The position numbers and the translations under genes are program-made. This document shows positions 1 to 11,479 of a DNA stretch of 64,000 bases, piece by piece. This DNA is from Tolypeutes matacus. Taxonomy: Eukaryota; Chordata; Mammalia; Cingulata; Chlamyphoridae. The notes beneath the pieces are model-generated. The model made no database searches. It was not told the DNA's origin and was given only the letters and a program-made list of their open reading frames with translations. The stretch spans positions 5,843,252-5,907,251 of the forward strand of contig JAKSZT010038599.1 of the NCBI GenBank assembly GCA_026826555.1, given 5' to 3'. The first letter of the stretch is position 1; each line of letters starts with the position of its first letter.

Positions 1-343
1 TGTCTTCCATATCACTAATTCTTTCCTCTGCCTGTTCAATTCTGCTGCCATGTGAGTCCAGCGTCTTTTTCATCTCTTGACTTGTGTCTTTGTTCGCCAT
101 CATATCCATTACGTTTTTAGGTGTGTTAGTTATTTTTTCAGTATGTTCTCCCAGTGTCTTCTTTATATCCTTAATCTCTTCCTTCAGTTCTTTAAGTTGG
201 TCCATGATATTTGTTTGGATAGCTTTGATTAGTTGTTCGATGTACTGCATTGCTTCCTGGTTTTTATTTTGTGCACTGGACTGGTCCATGTTTTCCAGTT
301 TTTCAGAGTCATTTGTATTTTTCTGTTGCCCTCTGGTCATCAT
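1..343 (-). CDS. L1 ORF1 protein, N-terminal fragment (runs off left edge)
   Basis: The minus strand is open from an ATG at 343-341 (followed by a second ATG) to the window edge, 114 codons without a stop. The product is hydrophilic and rich in Glu, Lys and Gln. It contains a heptad-like stretch including LKELKEEIKDIKKTLGEH and a later segment RIEQAEERISDMED. This matches the coiled-coil amino-terminal half of mammalian L1 ORF1p, the RNA-binding trimeric chaperone of the L1 particle. The RNA-recognition and C-terminal domains lie outside the window. The reading frame is undamaged over this length, and the CpG-rich leader just upstream is preserved, so the element looks much younger than the other L1 copies here. 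Whether it is intact cannot be judged from this window. Confidence 0.82.
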   Translation of the reverse strand, partial: MMTRGQQKNTNDSEKLENMDQSSAQNKNQEAMQYIEQLIKAIQTNIMDQLKELKEEIKDIKKTLGEHTEKITNTPKNVMDMMANKDTSQEMKKTLDSHGSRIEQAEERISDMED

Positions 344-660
344 ATTATCTTGATGGGTTTGTTCAGTTGATTAGCTTTTCTCTATGCTCTAGAATTTTAT
401 TTAGCTGTTGGTTCTGCGTGTGAGTTAAGTTTTCTCTTTGGCAGTTTTTCTTCTTATTTTATTTCCTTACTTCTTTCTATGTTCCGAATCTCCACCGTTC
501 GGTCCACGCCGCCGATCCGCGCAGATAGATGTCCCAAGCTTCTCACTCCACGCGTGCACAGCACAGACCCCCGGGCAGGACCCCGTCCCCAATCCGCCTT
601 GCTCTGGGAGCTTGCAGTGTGCGCCCTCCTACACCAACGCCATCTTATATCACCACTGTA
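344..660 (-). promoter_or_regulatory. L1 5' UTR / internal promoter
   Basis: This stretch precedes the ORF1 ATG of the minus-strand L1. Positions 480-640 hold about 15 CpG dinucleotides within AT-rich surroundings, which is typical of a young L1 internal promoter that has not yet lost its CpGs. The outer end carries AAGATGGCG on the minus strand at 638-646. In human L1 this motif lies near the 5' end, binds YY1 and positions transcription initiation. The element's 5' end therefore probably falls around 650-665, giving a leader of only about 300 bases. The overlapping plus-strand open frames here are antisense and show no protein character. Confidence 0.7.
638..646 (-). promoter_or_regulatory. 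YY1-like site at L1 5' end
   Basis: The plus strand reads CGCCATCTT, so the minus strand is AAGATGGCG. It lies at the outer edge of the L1 leader, as expected for the YY1 site of L1 promoters. A second L1, on the plus strand, has AAGATGGC at 54177-54184 in the same relative position. Confidence 0.55.
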
Positions 661-2454
661 ACTTTTTATATCCACCTCAAATACCATTTCTTGGCTTCAT
701 TTGAATGTCCTGGAAGTTAGCCTTACGTTTTTAAAGAAGAATATCATATCATAATTAGTCTATCTCTTTCATTTCTTGCCAATTTACTTAATCATAATTT
801 AATTTAATCTGTTAATCTATTCAATATTCTTTGGGCTGCTTTGCTGATCCTCACATAGCACCATATATACAACAGTTCCTCAATAAATTATTGTCTTCTG
901 AGAATAAAAACAGAAGGAAGAAGAGAACTAATAGTTATCTTCACATATCATGACAAAGATTATGATCAAAGTGATATACATCAAGACTAAAAATTCACTT
1001 TTGATTCATCAAAGACAAAAGTTACTGACATGAGGAACTGAATATAGAAAAGTATAGGAAGAAATTAAATATATTTCCATCCCAATAAAGACTATCCAGA
1101 TCTAAATATGCAAGTTTTAAAAAATACATCCTTTTTCAATGTGATTGCAAATCCTATAATGACAGGAAGTTTGAGTGTCATTCATATTTATATCTCAAAT
1201 GCTTGGCATATTGACTTGTCTATATTAGCTACTTATTGTACAAATAGAATGAATAGATCCTGAATAAGTCAGGATCAGACATCTAATTCAGGTTTACTAT
1301 CCAGCAGAGTAGAATTTACCAAATCAAAATAGCCTCTAGTCAGTAAGCTTCACTCCAAACTTTTTGAGATACCCATATTTTTAAGCTCCATAAAGATTTA
1401 TTAAGTGATGGGACTATGAATGAAACCCATTTATGTATGACACCAAATTCCATTTCCTTTATACTGCATATTTTTCTGCCACAATTTGAACCTTTATTTG
1501 AAAAATTACTTTGTACATGATTTATATATATTTTATTTAGTCAATGAACTTATTCAGATTGGTATTATATACTTATGTGATATATTAAATAAGGGAAGTT
1601 TTGTCCCTAAGTCCTAATACTACAATGCATTTTGGGTTGTTATATTAAATATACATAATTGCTAATGAAATAATTGCTTTTCCAATGTCATATATATTCA
1701 AAGATTTAAAATGTTTACTATTCACACATTTTATTGCTTTTAGAGGAAAACAAAGGAAAAATATATATTTTTAAGTAGATCAGTGAGACCTCTTTATACT
1801 TTCAGTAGCTAATACTGGAACAAGTGAAAACAACCATTACTCAATACAAATCTCACTATATAAAAATTCCAGAATGTGTTAGTTTAAATACATCTCTGCG
1901 ATCATCCCCTCCCAATTCCTAACAAAGGACTAACTACTACTGCTGATACAGCATGACATATGGGGATTGAATGTTGTGAGTAAGTCATTGGACCAACTTG
2001 GAGTAGGATGCTTTCCCCTCTGAGATTTTCCCTCTCTGAGACCATGGATTCTGGTCTGAGAATAAGCATGAACAATCTAAGAACAATTAGTCAATGAAAA
2101 ACAATTACCAATCTTCTTAGGAGAGGAATAAAAGAATCTCAAGTGCAGTCTAATCTTTATCAATCCATCTTGTTCTGTAGATACTTAGATAAACAGGTAA
2201 ATCACATCACTAAGTGGATCAATTTCCATTTTTGATAATTTTCAGAAATGGGGATGTTCAAAGACAATTTTAGCCCTGGACAAAGACAAAGATCCCCCAA
2301 AAGTTTTACTTCAGTAAGCAATGGACATAGAAAGATTTGAAGAAACATCAAGAATTACTGTAGTCAATTAATGTAATCCAACTTGTTTTGTAGGATGCTC
2401 AGAAATAATCCATTTCTCTGTTTATGCAGCTTAACAGAAAGGTTTAGTATTATG
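661..2454. other. no assignable feature
   Basis: AT-rich sequence with stops in all frames. I recognise no repeat family, open reading frame or RNA gene here. Confidence 0.5.
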
Positions 2455-3185
2455 TGTATAAGTCTGTCAAAAGGCTGCTGATACAAAATACCAGAAATCT
2501 GTTGGCTTTTATAAAGGGGATTTTGGGGGCATAAAAGCTTACAGTTCCAAGGCCATGAAAAGTCCAAAGAGAGGCACCATCAGAGGTGCTTTCTCACCAA
2601 AGTCAGCTGCTCTGCTGATTCTGGCATGTTTCCATGGTGAAGCTTGATGACTGCCAATCTCTGCCTAGTTTTCTCCTTCCCTTCTGCAGTGATCTTTTTC
2701 TCTTGACCTCCATGGGCCCAGCCTCATGAGGCTTTGTTCTTAAGAGACTCTGTAGTCTTCTCTCTCCTGGCATAGGGCTTGTTTAATTCCGGGTCTCCTA
2801 TATCAGTCTGGGCTGTTCTGCTCACTTCCCAGTCTCAGCTGTAAGCTATCAGACAAACGGCTCATCTCTTTCTGGGGCCTCAGCAGTTTGAGCCTTTTCC
2901 TTTCTGTCACATTGCAGGATCAAAAATGGCAGCGCTCTTTCTTCTTGTGTCTTTCCGTGTGAGTCCTTTTATATCAGACCCAACAAGGGAGCAGGGGCAC
3001 AACCTGACTAATGCTTCACTGACGTAGTTGAACCAAAAGCCCTAAAACAATCTTAACAGGTAATCTAATCAAAGACCCCTCAAATGAATTTAAGGCAATC
3101 AAAGGGTATCCCATCCAGAGGAATTGATTAGTTTACAAACAATCTTTCTCTTTTTGTGATTATAAAATAATATCAAACTACCACA
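2455..3185 (-). mobile_element. solo LTR, family A (ERVL/MaLR-like), degraded
   Basis: Read on the minus strand, this shows the family A pattern: a start related to TGTGGTAGTTTGATATTATT and an end related to GGCTGACTAATACA, here visible on the plus strand as TGTATAAGTCTGTCAAAAGG at the left. The AATAAA polyadenylation motif of better copies is mutated here. At about 730 bases it is longer than the others (about 560-620), so it contains extra sequence. No clean 5-bp target duplication was found. A second copy in the same orientation begins 88 bases downstream. Confidence 0.6.
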
Positions 3186-3273
3186 AAATAGTTAGTCTTT
3201 CTATTAAAGGATTCATTTGATATATTGTTCAGGAATTTTAATAGACTTAAATTCATGAAAAGTCTTTGAATTC

Positions 3274-3856
3274 TGTATTAGTCAGGCAAAGGGGTGCTAA
3301 TACGAAATACCAGAGATTGGTTGGTCTTTATAAAGGGTATTTATTGGGGTAGAAGTCCACAGTTACCAGGCCATAAAGCATAAGTTTCTTCCCTCACCAA
3401 AGCCCACTGCCACGTGTTGGAGCAAGACAGCTGCGACTTTCGCCAGGGTTCAGGCTTCTTGGGCTCCTCTCTTCCCAGGGCTGTATTTCTCTCCGGGCTT
3501 AGCACCTCTGTTTCCTTCACAAGGTCAGCTCTAGACTATGAGGATCTCTAGGTGTGGCTTTTCTCCACAAGGCCAGCTGTGAACTCTCAGGCAAATGGCT
3601 CATCTCTATCCTGGGGCCTTCTCTCCAACATCAAAACTCCACATAAAAACTGCAGCTCAAAAACTGCTGCAACTCTGTTCTTTGTGATGCCTTTTATATT
3701 TAATTCCCCCACCCACCAAGCAATGGGGCTGAACACCCTACTGCTGTGGCCCAGTCAACGCCCTAATCATAACCTAATCATGCCCAGATTAACAGATCAG
3801 TTTACAAGCATAATCTAATATAGATTTTTGGAATTCATAATTACATCAAACTGCCA
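3274..3856 (-). mobile_element. solo LTR, family A (ERVL/MaLR-like)
   Basis: Second copy of family A in this region. Its left edge, TGTATTAGTCAGGCAAAGGG, is the reverse complement of the family 3' end CTGACTAATACA. The minus-strand polyadenylation motif AATAAA is retained at 3340-3345. The right edge CATCAAACTGCC matches the family 5' end (GGCAGTTTGA). Small open frames inside it are incidental. Confidence 0.65.
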
Positions 3857-5182
3857 AACAGCTACAAATACCAATTATTACAGAACCATGGATAATAGAG
3901 AATTGATTTATACTGGCCATAAAAAGTATTTATGGTTCATATTACTATGGACTGGGGGAAAAACTATGTGTTGTATTTTGTTGTGTTTTGCATGCACATG
4001 CCTCCGTACCTAGAGAAAAAACTGAGAATCACATTATATTTAAATATCATTATAAAGAAGTTATTGTACTAAGGGGAAAATATAGTTGCTGTCTGTTTTT
4101 TTAATTAAGTTAAACTCTATTTTTCCTGATCTACAAACTTTATTGCCACTTTTACTTTATAAGTTCTATTTATACAGAGACCTTTGGGTATTAAACTGCT
4201 TTTTCTGCAAGTCTAGTTGCTTCTTATAAAACCATTTACTCTTGGTTCACTGACAGCTCATCAAACAACAAATCTCAGTAGTGACAAACTCTAATGATTG
4301 AACCACATATCTTGATTTATCTCAGAATCTCAATATATTTCTGATTCAATACTGCCTTTGCTGTTATTAGCTCATCCCCTCTCTTACTGTCTTCTTTCAT
4401 CCATCAAGGATAAACTGCATGTCAGGACTATAATCATTTGAACTGAGAGAAGAAAAAGAAATAAAAAAACATTAGTTCACTGTAACCCTGCTATCATTTA
4501 ATTTAGCTTACTATAAAACATTTATTAATGATTATGTCCAATAGTAAATTATATTATTCTAATTTGTTAATAAATTTCTGAAAATTGAATTTATTTCTCA
4601 TTTAATAACAATCAAAGATTTGCTCAGTTTTCACTGGTGTGTTTCAAACTACCCAGTTTGGAAGCAATCTCTGTAGTAAAATACCATCTTATATATATTG
4701 TCTAGCAATGGTATCTACTTAACATATCAAGCAAAGTTAGTATTTTGATATATTATCCTGCTTCAATTGACAGAATAGTGTTCACTGTGCATCATGAGTC
4801 ATGTCAGTTAAGGAAAATTCTAATTTCATTACAAAATTTTTCTCTTCATTTATCATCTAAGTGCTTATGTCTAGCATTTCAGAACAACAATTTTTATATT
4901 CCAAATAAGTACAGTGTTGAATTTAGGTTCTAGAAATGTATGATATTGTCATCAATTTAAAATAATAAAACAAGGTTGTAAAACATCATGAAGAATATGA
5001 TAAAATTTCAGTTTAGAAGTATATCATTTTATATAAATATATATCTAATTATAAATAAGCTATATATTGGAAACAAAATAAGAGTAAAGAAAATTTCGGA
5101 TATGGACTTTCATTAAGCAATAAAATAAGCCTAGCAAAGAATATAATAGTAGAGTAAACTTCCCATTTTATCCACTATAGTG
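3857..5182. other. no assignable feature
   Basis: AT-rich sequence. Short open frames of about 60 residues occur but none resembles a protein family. Confidence 0.45.
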
Positions 5183-6153
5183 TGTGTGGTATGCAGAATA
5201 ATGACCCCTAAAAGGGGTCTATGATCTAATACCTGGAACCTGTAAATAGTGACTTTATATGATAACGGAGAATTAAGGTTGTAGATAGAATAAGATTGAT
5301 AATCAGTGAACCTTAAAATAAGGAGATTATCCTGGATTATGCAGACAGGCCCAATGTCATTAAAAGGATTCTTAAAAGTAGAAGAGGGAGGCAGAGAGAG
5401 TGTTGTCAGATTGATGCAATGCAAGAAGGACTCTCTCTGCTCTTGATTGCTTTGAAAATCAAGGAAGAAGACAATAAGCCAAGGAATGCAGGTGGCCTCT
5501 TACATTTTTGGAAAAAGCAAGGAAACAGATTCTGCCCTAGCACCTTGTAATGGTTAGGCTAGTGTGTCAACTCGGCCAGGTAATTGTACCTAGTTGTTTG
5601 GTCAAGCAAGCACTGGGCTAATTGTAATACAAGGACATTTATGGGCTTTAGTCATTGGTGAGTTCACTGCATAGATGGCTGATTACATCTGCATCAATCA
5701 AGGACATTGCCATCAGCAATGAGTGAGGCTTAATCCAATCAATTGAATGCCTTAAAAGGGGAAATGCTTTCAACATTCAGGGAGAATTTCCCAGTTTGTC
5801 TTTGGACAGCCAATGTCTCCCAGAAACTCATCAAGGACCTTCATTGGACTTTGATCGGAGCCCCTGGTTTGCAGCCTGCCTGCGGAACCTGGACTTGTAC
5901 ATCCCCACGGTCACATGAGAAAGTCTTATAAAATTTCATACTATTTACAGATATCTCCTGTTGATTCTGTTTCCCTATAGAACCCTGATAACACACACCT
6001 CCAGAAAGGAACACAGCTATATTGACACCTTGATTTTAGACCCATGAGACTGACTTTGGACTTCTTTCTTAAAGAACTACAAGATAATAGATTTGTGTTT
6101 TAAGCTGCTAAATTTGTCGTAATTTGTTATGGTGGCAATGAAAAACTAATACA
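5183..6153 (+). mobile_element. MLT1-like MaLR LTR, split by a nested LTR
   Basis: The left part (5183-5545) starts with a GGTATGCAGAATAATGACCC-like segment and contains GAGATTATCCTGGATTATGC. It also has the internal CAAGCCAAGGAATG-type segment of MLT1 LTRs (here AATAAGCCAAGGAATGCAGG). The right part (6001-6153) continues with CACCTTGATTTTAGACCCA and ends GAAAAACTAATACA, the typical MLT1 3' end. Joined, the two parts give one LTR of about 520 bases, separated only by the inserted LTR at 5546-5995. It is a long-dead regulatory remnant. The exact left edge is uncertain by a few bases. Confidence 0.8.
5546..5995 (+). mobile_element. ERVL-type (MLT2-like) solo LTR nested in MLT1
   Basis: A 450-base LTR that begins TGTAATGGTTAGGCTAGTGT and ends CCCTGATAACACA. 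It has the ERVL/MLT2 landmarks GTGTCAACT-GGCCAGGTAA, TTGTTTGGTCAAGCAAGC and, near the end, CAGATATCTCCTGTTGATTC. It is bounded on both sides by the pentamer CACCT (5541-5545 and 5996-6000), the 5-bp duplication expected of ERVL integration. Removing it restores the host MLT1. The 5' LTR of the provirus at 14208 belongs to the same family. Confidence 0.85.
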
Positions 6154-6520
6154 GAGTACAATAGAATATTACTGAAGTTAGCATTTATATTTTAATATAT
6201 TTTATAAATTATATTAGTAACATCCAATGTGTATAATTCTTGAGGAAGCCTACTGTTTAGTTTTCAAGATTAAGCCTTTTTGCTTATCTTAAAATGAATA
6301 TTTTCCATATATGATTTACTTAAGAGAAACACATTACTACCCAAACTACACTTATAAAACAGATTAATATGCCACAACTATAAAAATGTGTGGTATCTGT
6401 GTGTGGGTGTTTCAGAAAGAGAAGTAACAATTTTGTGTTTATTAATGGATTTGTTTTTTCTGTTTTTAAGGTTTACTTAAACACACACACAATAAAACAT
6501 TGGACAGTCAAACATCCACA

Positions 6521-7310
6521 CATATTTAAATTTATTTTCATTGAGGTAAAATTTATATACAGCGTAATGCACAGATATTAAATGTGTGAGTCACAGATGC
6601 ATACACCTATGTGTATCCCAATCAAGATGTAGATGTTCAAGATGTAGAACATTACTATCCTCAGAGAAAGTTTCATTGTGCTGCATTCAATAAATTAATA
6701 CCAACCATCACCACTACTCCTCCTACCCTACCCCTCCCCATTTACTTATCCATTTCCAGGTAATATAAATTTGTGTCAATTCTAGCTTGGGGTAATTAAA
6801 TTATATTTAAGCTGCTATATATAATTACATACAAGTCTTTTGAGGTTATATGTTTATATGTCCTTATTTAAATAAATAGAAATTGAATTTCTGAGCCATA
6901 TAGTAGGTATATGTTTAATTTTATAAGAATCTGCCATATAGACATTCAAATTGGTTATACTATTTCACACTTTCACCGGCAATGTATAAAACTGTATAAT
7001 TAGTCTAGAAATCAGATAGTTTCTCTAAACTTGTTTTCTTTTTACTTCAGTATTCTTGACTGTACTAGGTACTTCACATTTCCATTAAATTAATGAAGAG
7101 CTTGTCAATTTCAACAAAAATCTTCTGTGTTCATGACTGGGATTAAATGAAATCTATAGATCAAATTTGTAAAACTTAATACATTGTAAATATTGATTCT
7201 TCCAATCCATGAAAATAGAGATATCTCCCATGTCTTCTGTTAAATTTATTCCTAAGGATCTTGTGGATTTTTTTAACGTTTATATCCTTTGTATTGTATC
7301 ACAAAATATA
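6521..7310 (-). mobile_element. old L1, ORF2 C-terminal/3' region (left part)
   Basis: The minus strand resembles the 3' end of an old mammalian L1. On the plus strand, the antisense landmarks are TTTTCATTGAGGTAAAATTT near 6537, the RT C-terminal region around AATCTATAGATCAAATTTG (about 7150), TTCTTCCAATCCATGAAAAT near 7198 and TAAATTTATTCCTAAGGATC near 7241. The frame is full of stops. The sequence continues at 8266 after a GC-rich interruption. Confidence 0.7.
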
Positions 7311-8265
7311 TAAATTGTTTTAAAAATACAAAGACAATTTAACACAAAAATAATAATACCCAACTACAGAAAGAATGACAAAGGTCTCTATGGACTGATA
7401 TGAAAACATCTCCAAGATATGATGTGAATTGAAAACATGAAGGTGTTAAAAAGTCTATAAAGAAGACTATCGCGGGTAAGAAAGGGGCGGGAATTCAAAA
7501 GTGACTGAATCAGCTTGTTTTCACATAACCTGAGTATAGAAAGGATAACCCGCACACACGCGCTGCTGGAATCTGACCAAGCTGGTGTCAGTCTGTCAAG
7601 ACTGAGAAGAGGGCTCTTCTGCTTGCAGGATACGCTCGCCCATGAATCCTGACCCACAAGTCCCAATGCCCTGGGCGATAGGCGCTTCCATGCCTGGCTT
7701 GGGTCCTCCCATTTTACACCTGCCCACCTCCCTCGGAGGCAGGAATTCTCACGGCCACTTTCCACAGGAAGAAACAAAAGTCCTAAGATGCTTCCATATT
7801 CTACAAGGCAGCCCAAGCAACCCGTGAGGGTTGAGAGAAAATCCTCCCTTGGTCTGAATCATAGGCCTGCACGCTTCCACCCGCTCCCCCTCCCCCTCAG
7901 GGAGAGCTGTGGCCTGAGGCCCTGGCGGGGTGAAAGCTGAGAGCCGGTCACGATGCTGTCTACTGTGCCCAGATCCCCCACGCTAGTAGGCCCACCCCAC
8001 GCCCCTCGTGCTCCTCTCTCCTTCTCAGCAAGCCCAGACCAAGCAGACATGTCCCCCAAAGCATGGCAGAGTGAGGGCCAACTTCGAGCCCATCAGCACA
8101 TTCCTGTCTGAAAGGAGGCCCCAAGGCAGCTGCAGTCCTGAGGGACGGTGGGGACAGACTGGAGCTGCAGCCACCACATGGGCCTTGGCGTGCCCAAGTA
8201 GAGGGATGACACCTGGGAACCCTGACTTCCCTCCAGCAAGCCATGGGCCAGAAGCCCAAAGCCAG
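7310..8265. other. GC-rich block interrupting an old L1, origin unknown
   Basis: This block differs sharply from its surroundings, being G+C rich with roughly 20 CpGs between about 7450 and 8265. L1 sequence flanks it on both sides (ending near 7310 and resuming near 8266), so it is an insertion. The first part (about 7340-7570) contains CTCCAAGATATGATGTGAAT, a motif I associate with an old interspersed repeat. The rest is unrecognised. Open frames of 142 and 99 residues (minus, 7388-7816 and 7960-8259) and 108 residues (plus, 8008-8334) occur. Without conserved motifs they are best explained by the high G+C content. No clear poly(A) tail or clean target duplication was seen. It could be a retrocopy, a transduced segment or a non-coding exon remnant. 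Confidence 0.45.
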
Positions 8266-8905
8266 TTATTTCAAATGGAAGTTTTTCTTTTCATTTTATT
8301 TTTCAATAGTGTGTTTTCTCTGTTAGAAATGTAACTGATTTTTATATTATCCTTGTATATTGCAAGAGTGTTAAATTTAATTATACCTATTTTTAATTTT
8401 TATAGATTTCTTAGAATTGTCTATGTAATAGGCCATGTTGTCTATGAATAAAGACAGTTTCATTTCTTTCTTTTCAAACTTTATTCATTTTATTTATTTT
8501 TCTTGTTATATTGTACTGGTTAGGTCCTTCAATTGAATGTTAAAATTGTTTGGATAGGACTTCTTTACAAATGTCCTGACCTTCGGGGGAAAGCATTTAA
8601 TATTTCACCATTAAGCATAATGCTAATAGTAGGTTTTGTGTACATATTCCTTATCAACAAAGAAACATCCTATCTCTAAATGGTTGAATTTTTATAATGA
8701 TAATGTTGAATTTTGTCCAATACTTTTGCATCATTGAAATAATCATGATCTGCTCATACAATATGTAGAGTTTTAAAAATTAAATTTCTAATGTTAAACC
8801 ATATATTCTTGGGATCAAATGTAATTGTTAATCAAACATAAACACCATAGGGTTATTCTGATCTCTTAAATGAGATGGGAATATTTATACCTCCTCAGTT
8901 ATGCG
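8266..8905 (-). mobile_element. old L1, ORF2 reverse-transcriptase region (right part)
   Basis: Continuation on the minus strand of the L1 seen at 6521-7310. The plus strand shows antisense RT-region landmarks such as GTAACTGATTTTTATATTAT (near 8328) and TGGTTGAATTTTTATAATG. The coding frame is destroyed. The boundary with the ERVL-like material beginning near 8930 is approximate. Confidence 0.55.
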
Positions 8906-9223
8906 AAAGTGTTGTACTCCTTGAGAAAGGACCTTTAATGTAACAACAAGAATATTGAGTAGTTGCTCCCCTAGTCCTTTCCAAAGGTACCTATGGCCCA
9001 AAGAGACCAATTATATACTGGGGAATCAGATCTTTGGGCACTTTGGATGGAGTGTCTGATTTGATACTAAGTATCTGAATGTGAGATATCAAGGGACTGT
9101 GCAACCAAATTTTCTCATCAAAAGCTCAGTTTTCACAGACCAACTAAGTCAAAGAGTTGGGCACAACCAGTAGATTATATCATGGGAAGAAGTATAACCA
9201 GAATTGTCCTATAGTAAGACAGA

Positions 9224-9782
9224 CATGGCAGTTTGAGATTATTTATTAATCCCAAAAAGAGAGATTATGTTTGTAAATTAATCTATTCCTCTGGGAGTGA
9301 TACCTTTGAATGCATTAGATTCAGCTGACATGTCTTGATTAATTTACCTGCTAAGATTAGGACTTTGATTCAACCACGTCAGTAGGTCATGACTCAGGGT
9401 TGAGCCCCCATCCCTTTGTTGGGTTGATATAAATAGACACTCACTCAAGAAGACAACACACAGAAGAGGAGAGAACTTGGTCACTTTGGTCTTGCCATGT
9501 GACAGAAAAGAGAAGACTCAAACTGCTAAAGTCCCAGGAAGAGAGAGGAGTCATTTGCTTGATAGTTTGCAGCCAAAGAAAGTAGAGCAGCTGATCAGCT
9601 GAGAAAGCCCAAGAGACCAGGCAGAGCTTCACAAGTGGCAACTGACTTTGGTGAGAAAGCAGCCTTCAGTTGGACTCTTTAGGGCCTTGTAACTCTAAGT
9701 TTTTACCCCAAATAAATACCCTTTATAAAAGCTAACAGATTTCTGGTACTTTGCAACAGCACTTCTTTGGCTGACTAATACA
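9224..9782 (+). mobile_element. solo LTR, family A, with perfect 5-bp duplication
   Basis: Starts CATGGCAGTTTGAGATTATT (family consensus TGTGG...) and ends GGCTGACTAATACA. A TATA box (TATAAATA, 9428-9435) and a polyadenylation signal (AATAAA, 9711-9716) stand in the positions expected for U3/R and R/U5. It is flanked by ACAGA on both sides (9219-9223 and 9783-9787), a perfect 5-bp target duplication. This shows it is a solo insertion into the ERVL-class backbone, not that backbone's own LTR. Confidence 0.8.
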
Positions 9783-10529
9783 ACAGAGGGCAAATAAGCT
9801 GCATAAGTAATTGTCCTCACCTCCCCATATCACCAGTCTCTATTTCACTAACACCTCACCTTCACCCCACACCTATGGTCTCATGGATGGTTCCCCATGA
9901 ATAGCTATCAGAGGAAGAGAAAATACTGAGCATAGTTTACATATGGTTGGCTTTGTAAGTTTGTGTAAATCAAAGATGGAATGCAGGTACACTAGGGACC
10001 CACTTAAGAGTTTCCTTGAAGACTGGGGTGAAGGAAATTTTAGTGGGCAGAGCTTCAGGCAATGGGTCTTATCAGTCAATTTGTTTTCAGAGAAAAACAG
10101 TCTGATTGAAGGATATAACTGGAATCCTGGGCACTGGTGAATGGCTTGGCATTTATCAAAATTTAAAGGAACATGTTTACACAATTGAAGACAATAAGGT
10201 CTTTGTAACAGAAATGTTGATTGAAGTGTGGGCATGGACACAAAGTGTGAGGATTGATGTATCATACATTAATGCTTACCAGTGAACACCAACTGTTGTG
10301 ATGTTTACACTTTGTATAAGAATTTATAATGGATGCCTCAACCACTCCCAGAGTGAACTTGTTTTGATAGCGTTTTAGCCCCTACTTTGCCAAATTGCAA
10401 AATGTTGTCATTAAGAAATCCTGTAAACACACATATTTAAATTGGGCTTTACAATAAATCTTTAGCTTTTTACTAAAACAATGTGCTTTGAATGTGATGC
10501 TTTTTTTTTGAGAAAAGTTCTTTACAAAA

Positions 10530-11152
10530 TGTGGCAGTTTGATATTATTTATGAATTCCAAAAAGAGATATAGATTATGTTTTTAAACTGGTCTGTTCCT
10601 CTGGGCATGATACCTTTGATTGATTTCAGTTCAGAAGCTTTATGTTTACTTGATTAAATCAAGATTAGGGCTTTTATTAGACCACACCATTAGGGCTTGC
10701 AGGGTTGAGTCCCTGCCCCCTTGGTGGACTGTATAAATGGACACTTACACAGGAGAAGATACATAGAGGAATAGAGAGAGCTCCATAGACACAGAAGAAA
10801 GAACTTGTCAGCTTTGATTTCGCGGCCCCAGGAAGAGAGATGAGCCATTTGCCTGATAGTTTACATCTGACCTCATGAAGAGAACAAATCAGCCAAGCCC
10901 AGAAAGAAATGAGTTCTCCAGCCTACAGCTGAGATCAGAAGAAGCTGGGACCACAGATCCTTAAGAGGAAAGAGGAAGATTGAACCCTCACAGATATCTG
11001 CAGCCATCTTGCTTCAACACGTGGCACCAGACATTTGGTGAGAAAGTAACTCTTATAGTACCTTGAGTTGGACTCTTTAGGGCCTTTTAACTATAAGCTT
11101 CTACTCCAAATAAATACCCTTTATAAAAGCCAACAGATTTTTGACTAATACA
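10530..11152 (+). mobile_element. solo LTR, family A
   Basis: Begins TGTGGCAGTTTGATATTATT and ends TTGACTAATACA. A TATA box lies in GTATAAATGG (10731-10740) and AATAAA at 11109-11114. The flanks are CAAAA on the left and AAAAA on the right, compatible with a 5-bp duplication with one mismatch, but A-rich and therefore weak evidence. At 623 bases it is the longest well-preserved family A copy in this cluster. Confidence 0.75.
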
Positions 11153-11479
11153 AAAAACTATACCTGAAAAGAGAGTGATGTACACAAGTTGTGTTTTAGA
11201 GAAAGCCTGTAGAAGCATTGACAGGGCTCTCTGCTAACATTCCTAGATTCTATAAACTCCAATTCCCCATGGGCATCAGGGTGGGACATCTTGGGGGCCA
11301 GCCTAGAACTCTGACTACCATAGAGAATAAGCAGCCACTTGGTGAAAAATAGTTTATATCACACCTATTCCACTCTGGAAAGGGCAGAAATTCCAGTAAT
11401 GACTAACAGGTATTCTGGGTATGATTTGTTTTCTTGCCTATGGTGTTTCAGTCAAAATGATTATCCAAGGGCCACAGAG

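Noticed and set aside
438..704. 88-codon plus-strand open frame at the left edge
   Set aside because: Antisense to the CpG-rich L1 leader; openness follows from base composition. No motif.
7388..7816. 142-codon minus-strand open frame
   Set aside because: It lies in GC-rich sequence where stops are rare, spans a junction with AT-rich repeat sequence and shows no domain or signal. Kept only as part of the unexplained GC-rich block.
9943..10140. 65-codon open frame as a possible small protein
   Set aside because: Falls in a segment that aligns by eye with the ERVL RNase H remnant at 19230-19500.
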